From: CAYNEL01 sp964396225
Lineage (GTDB): Bacteria; Patescibacteriota; Minisyncoccia; Moranbacterales; UBA1568
Direction: 5' to 3'
Assembly: GCA_964396225.1 (NCBI GenBank)
Contig: CAYNEL010000024.1
Span: forward strand, 1 to 14,437
Length of the DNA stretch: 14,437 bases
The notes beneath the pieces were generated by a model that worked only from the letters and a program-made list of their open reading frames with translations, ran no database searches and had not been told where the DNA came from. The translations under genes were made by a program, and so were the position numbers. Positions within the stretch are counted from its first letter, which is position 1, and each line of letters opens with the position of its first letter. Below are positions 13,480-14,437 of the stretch, piece by piece.

Positions 13480-14437
13480 ATGCCGGCCGCCCAGCGTTCC
13501 GTCCTCCTCGTCACTCGCCCGCTCGTCCCACCGTGGGACGAAGCCTCCAAGAACTTCGCCTACTTTCTCGCCAAGAGCATCGACGAGCCAGATCTTGCGG
13601 CGCATGTCATGACGGCCGCCGGGCAGCCTCGCCTGCCCGGACTTCCGACGAGCGTGACGGAGCATCCGGCCTATCCGATGGACCGATCCGGCCACGCCGG
13701 TTTTCCCCTCGCCCAGAAACTCCGTCTGCCCTGGTTTCTCCTTCGTGAGGGCGGGCGTTTCGACATCCTGCACTATCTTTTTACCCCGACTAGGGCTAAT
13801 GCCCGTCTGCTTCGGCCGCTGGTGCGCCGTGGCCAGAAGACCATCCAGACCGTAGCCACTCTGCGCGAAGACCTCTATGGCCCTGCGGCATGGAAAGGGA
13901 TGTTCTTCGCCGACCGCTTGGTGACGTATTCTGACTATGCCAAACGGAAACTCGAGGCAGCCGGCTTTGCCGGTGTCACTCGCATCTATCCCGGCGTGGA
14001 CCTCTCGCTCTACCGGCCGCGGGACAAGGATGCCGCTGCCATGCAGGCGCTCAGTCTCCGACCCGAGCATTTTGTCGTCACCTGGCCGGGTGAATACGTC
14101 CGTTTGGGCGCCACTGACACGCTGGTCGAGGCGCTGGTCGACTACTTCACGCTTTACCCTGACAGCCCGATGATCTTCCTCTTCGCCTGCCGTATCAAGA
14201 ACGCAGCCGATCAAGCCAAGAAAACGGCGGTGGAGGGACGTCTCCATCAAGCCGGACTGCTCGACCGGGTACGTTTCACGGACACTTGGCGGGATATGCC
14301 CGCCCTGTACAGCCTCTCGGACCTGGTCGTCTTTCCCGTTACTGATATGCGGGGCAAGTTCGACGTGCCGCTCATCATCATAGAGGCCTACGCCGCAGGC
14401 CGCCCCGTCATCCTCTCAGACCTCCCTCTTTTCGCCG
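13480..14437 (+). CDS. Family 4 glycosyltransferase with altered donor motif (3' end outside window)
   Basis: The frame is open from the ATG at 13480 to the right edge (319 residues, C-terminus missing). It has RSVLLVTRPLVPPWDEASKNFAYFLA (6-31), FDILHYLFTPTRANARLLRPL (94-114), ADRLVTYSDYAKRKLEAAGF (144-163), RIYPGVDLSLYRP (168-180), FVVTWPGEYVRLGATDTLVEAL (198-219) and LYSLSDLVVFPVTDMRGKFDVPLIIIEAYAAGRPV (276-310). The order is that of GT4 enzymes. The donor site lacks the usual first glutamate: only Glu302 of the E-x7-E pair is present, and the loop reads GKFDVPLIIIEA. Related GT4 subfamilies with K-x-D-x-P-L loops exist, so loss of function is not implied. It begins 12 nt after the previous stop. 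No long minus-strand gene is needed here, because this frame covers the region. Confidence 0.88.
   Translation, partial: MPAAQRSVLLVTRPLVPPWDEASKNFAYFLAKSIDEPDLAAHVMTAAGQPRLPGLPTSVTEHPAYPMDRSGHAGFPLAQKLRLPWFLLREGGRFDILHYLFTPTRANARLLRPLVRRGQKTIQTVATLREDLYGPAAWKGMFFADRLVTYSDYAKRKLEAAGFAGVTRIYPGVDLSLYRPRDKDAAAMQALSLRPEHFVVTWPGEYVRLGATDTLVEALVDYFTLYPDSPMIFLFACRIKNAADQAKKTAVEGRLHQAGLLDRVRFTDTWRDMPALYSLSDLVVFPVTDMRGKFDVPLIIIEAYAAGRPVILSDLPLFA

Noticed and set aside
13084..14250. 388-residue minus-strand open frame
   Set aside because: The plus strand encodes a small anchored protein and a GT4 with clear motifs over the same stretch. The minus reading has no family signature.
1..14437. Alternative genetic code (UGA as glycine)
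   Set aside because: TGA ends several genes in ATGA overlaps at exactly the expected family lengths, and no conserved domain reads through TGA.

Overview
The window looks like a chromosomal piece of a G+C-rich Candidate Phyla Radiation (Patescibacteria) bacterium. The grounds are a sigma-70 region 4/HARE-type helix-turn-helix protein typical of that group, an LCP ligase and glycosyltransferase repertoire without recognisable lipid A genes, very small gene spacing, and intergenic 7-nt-phased TTGA/TCAA repeats. The lineage call is inference from gene content, because no rRNA or ribosomal protein gene is present. TGA is used as a stop (several stops lie inside ATGA start/stop overlaps), so the UGA-glycine code of Gracilibacteria/Absconditabacteria does not apply.

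Layout: 13 protein genes, two of them cut by the window edges, in two divergent arms that meet at about 8632-8755. The leftward (minus) arm runs, in transcription order: GT4 glycosyltransferase (8631-7456), O-antigen ligase/polymerase-like membrane protein (7330-5726), GT4 (5729-4575), LytR-CpsA-Psr (LCP) glycopolymer ligase (4578-3331), GT2 (3255-2431), and S41 C-terminal processing protease (2409-1129). A hairpin follows, then a separately promoted regulator gene (1020 to beyond position 1). The rightward (plus) arm runs: a 79-residue four-cysteine membrane protein (8756-8995), a polyprenyl-phosphate-type GT2 (9077-10045), GT4 (10056-11171), a polytopic GT-C-like membrane protein (11183-13117), a 117-residue membrane-anchored protein (13114-13467), and a GT4 cut by the right edge (13480 onward).

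Together the genes read as a cell-surface glycan locus. Cytoplasmic GT4/GT2 enzymes would build a lipid-linked glycan. The polyprenyl-phosphate GT2 would charge a lipid carrier for the GT-C-like enzyme on the outer face. The Wzy/WaaL-like protein would polymerise or transfer chains, and the LCP enzyme would attach them to the wall. No initiating phosphoglycosyltransferase, flippase/ABC exporter or sugar-nucleotide synthesis gene is in view. The acceptor and the sugar composition cannot be read from the sequence.

No intergenic gap exceeds 300 bases. The only sizeable gaps are 1021-1128 (hairpin and promoter), 3256-3330 (hairpin), 7331-7455 (AT-rich island with heptad phasing), 8632-8755 (divergent promoters) and 8996-9076 (inverted heptad array). 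No tRNA, rRNA, CRISPR array, transposase or integrase was seen. The most unusual signals are the two 7-nt-periodic intergenic arrays, the complete absence of Shine-Dalgarno motifs with a pyrimidine-rich context before all 13 start codons, and the small four-cysteine membrane protein with its own promoter at the divergence point.
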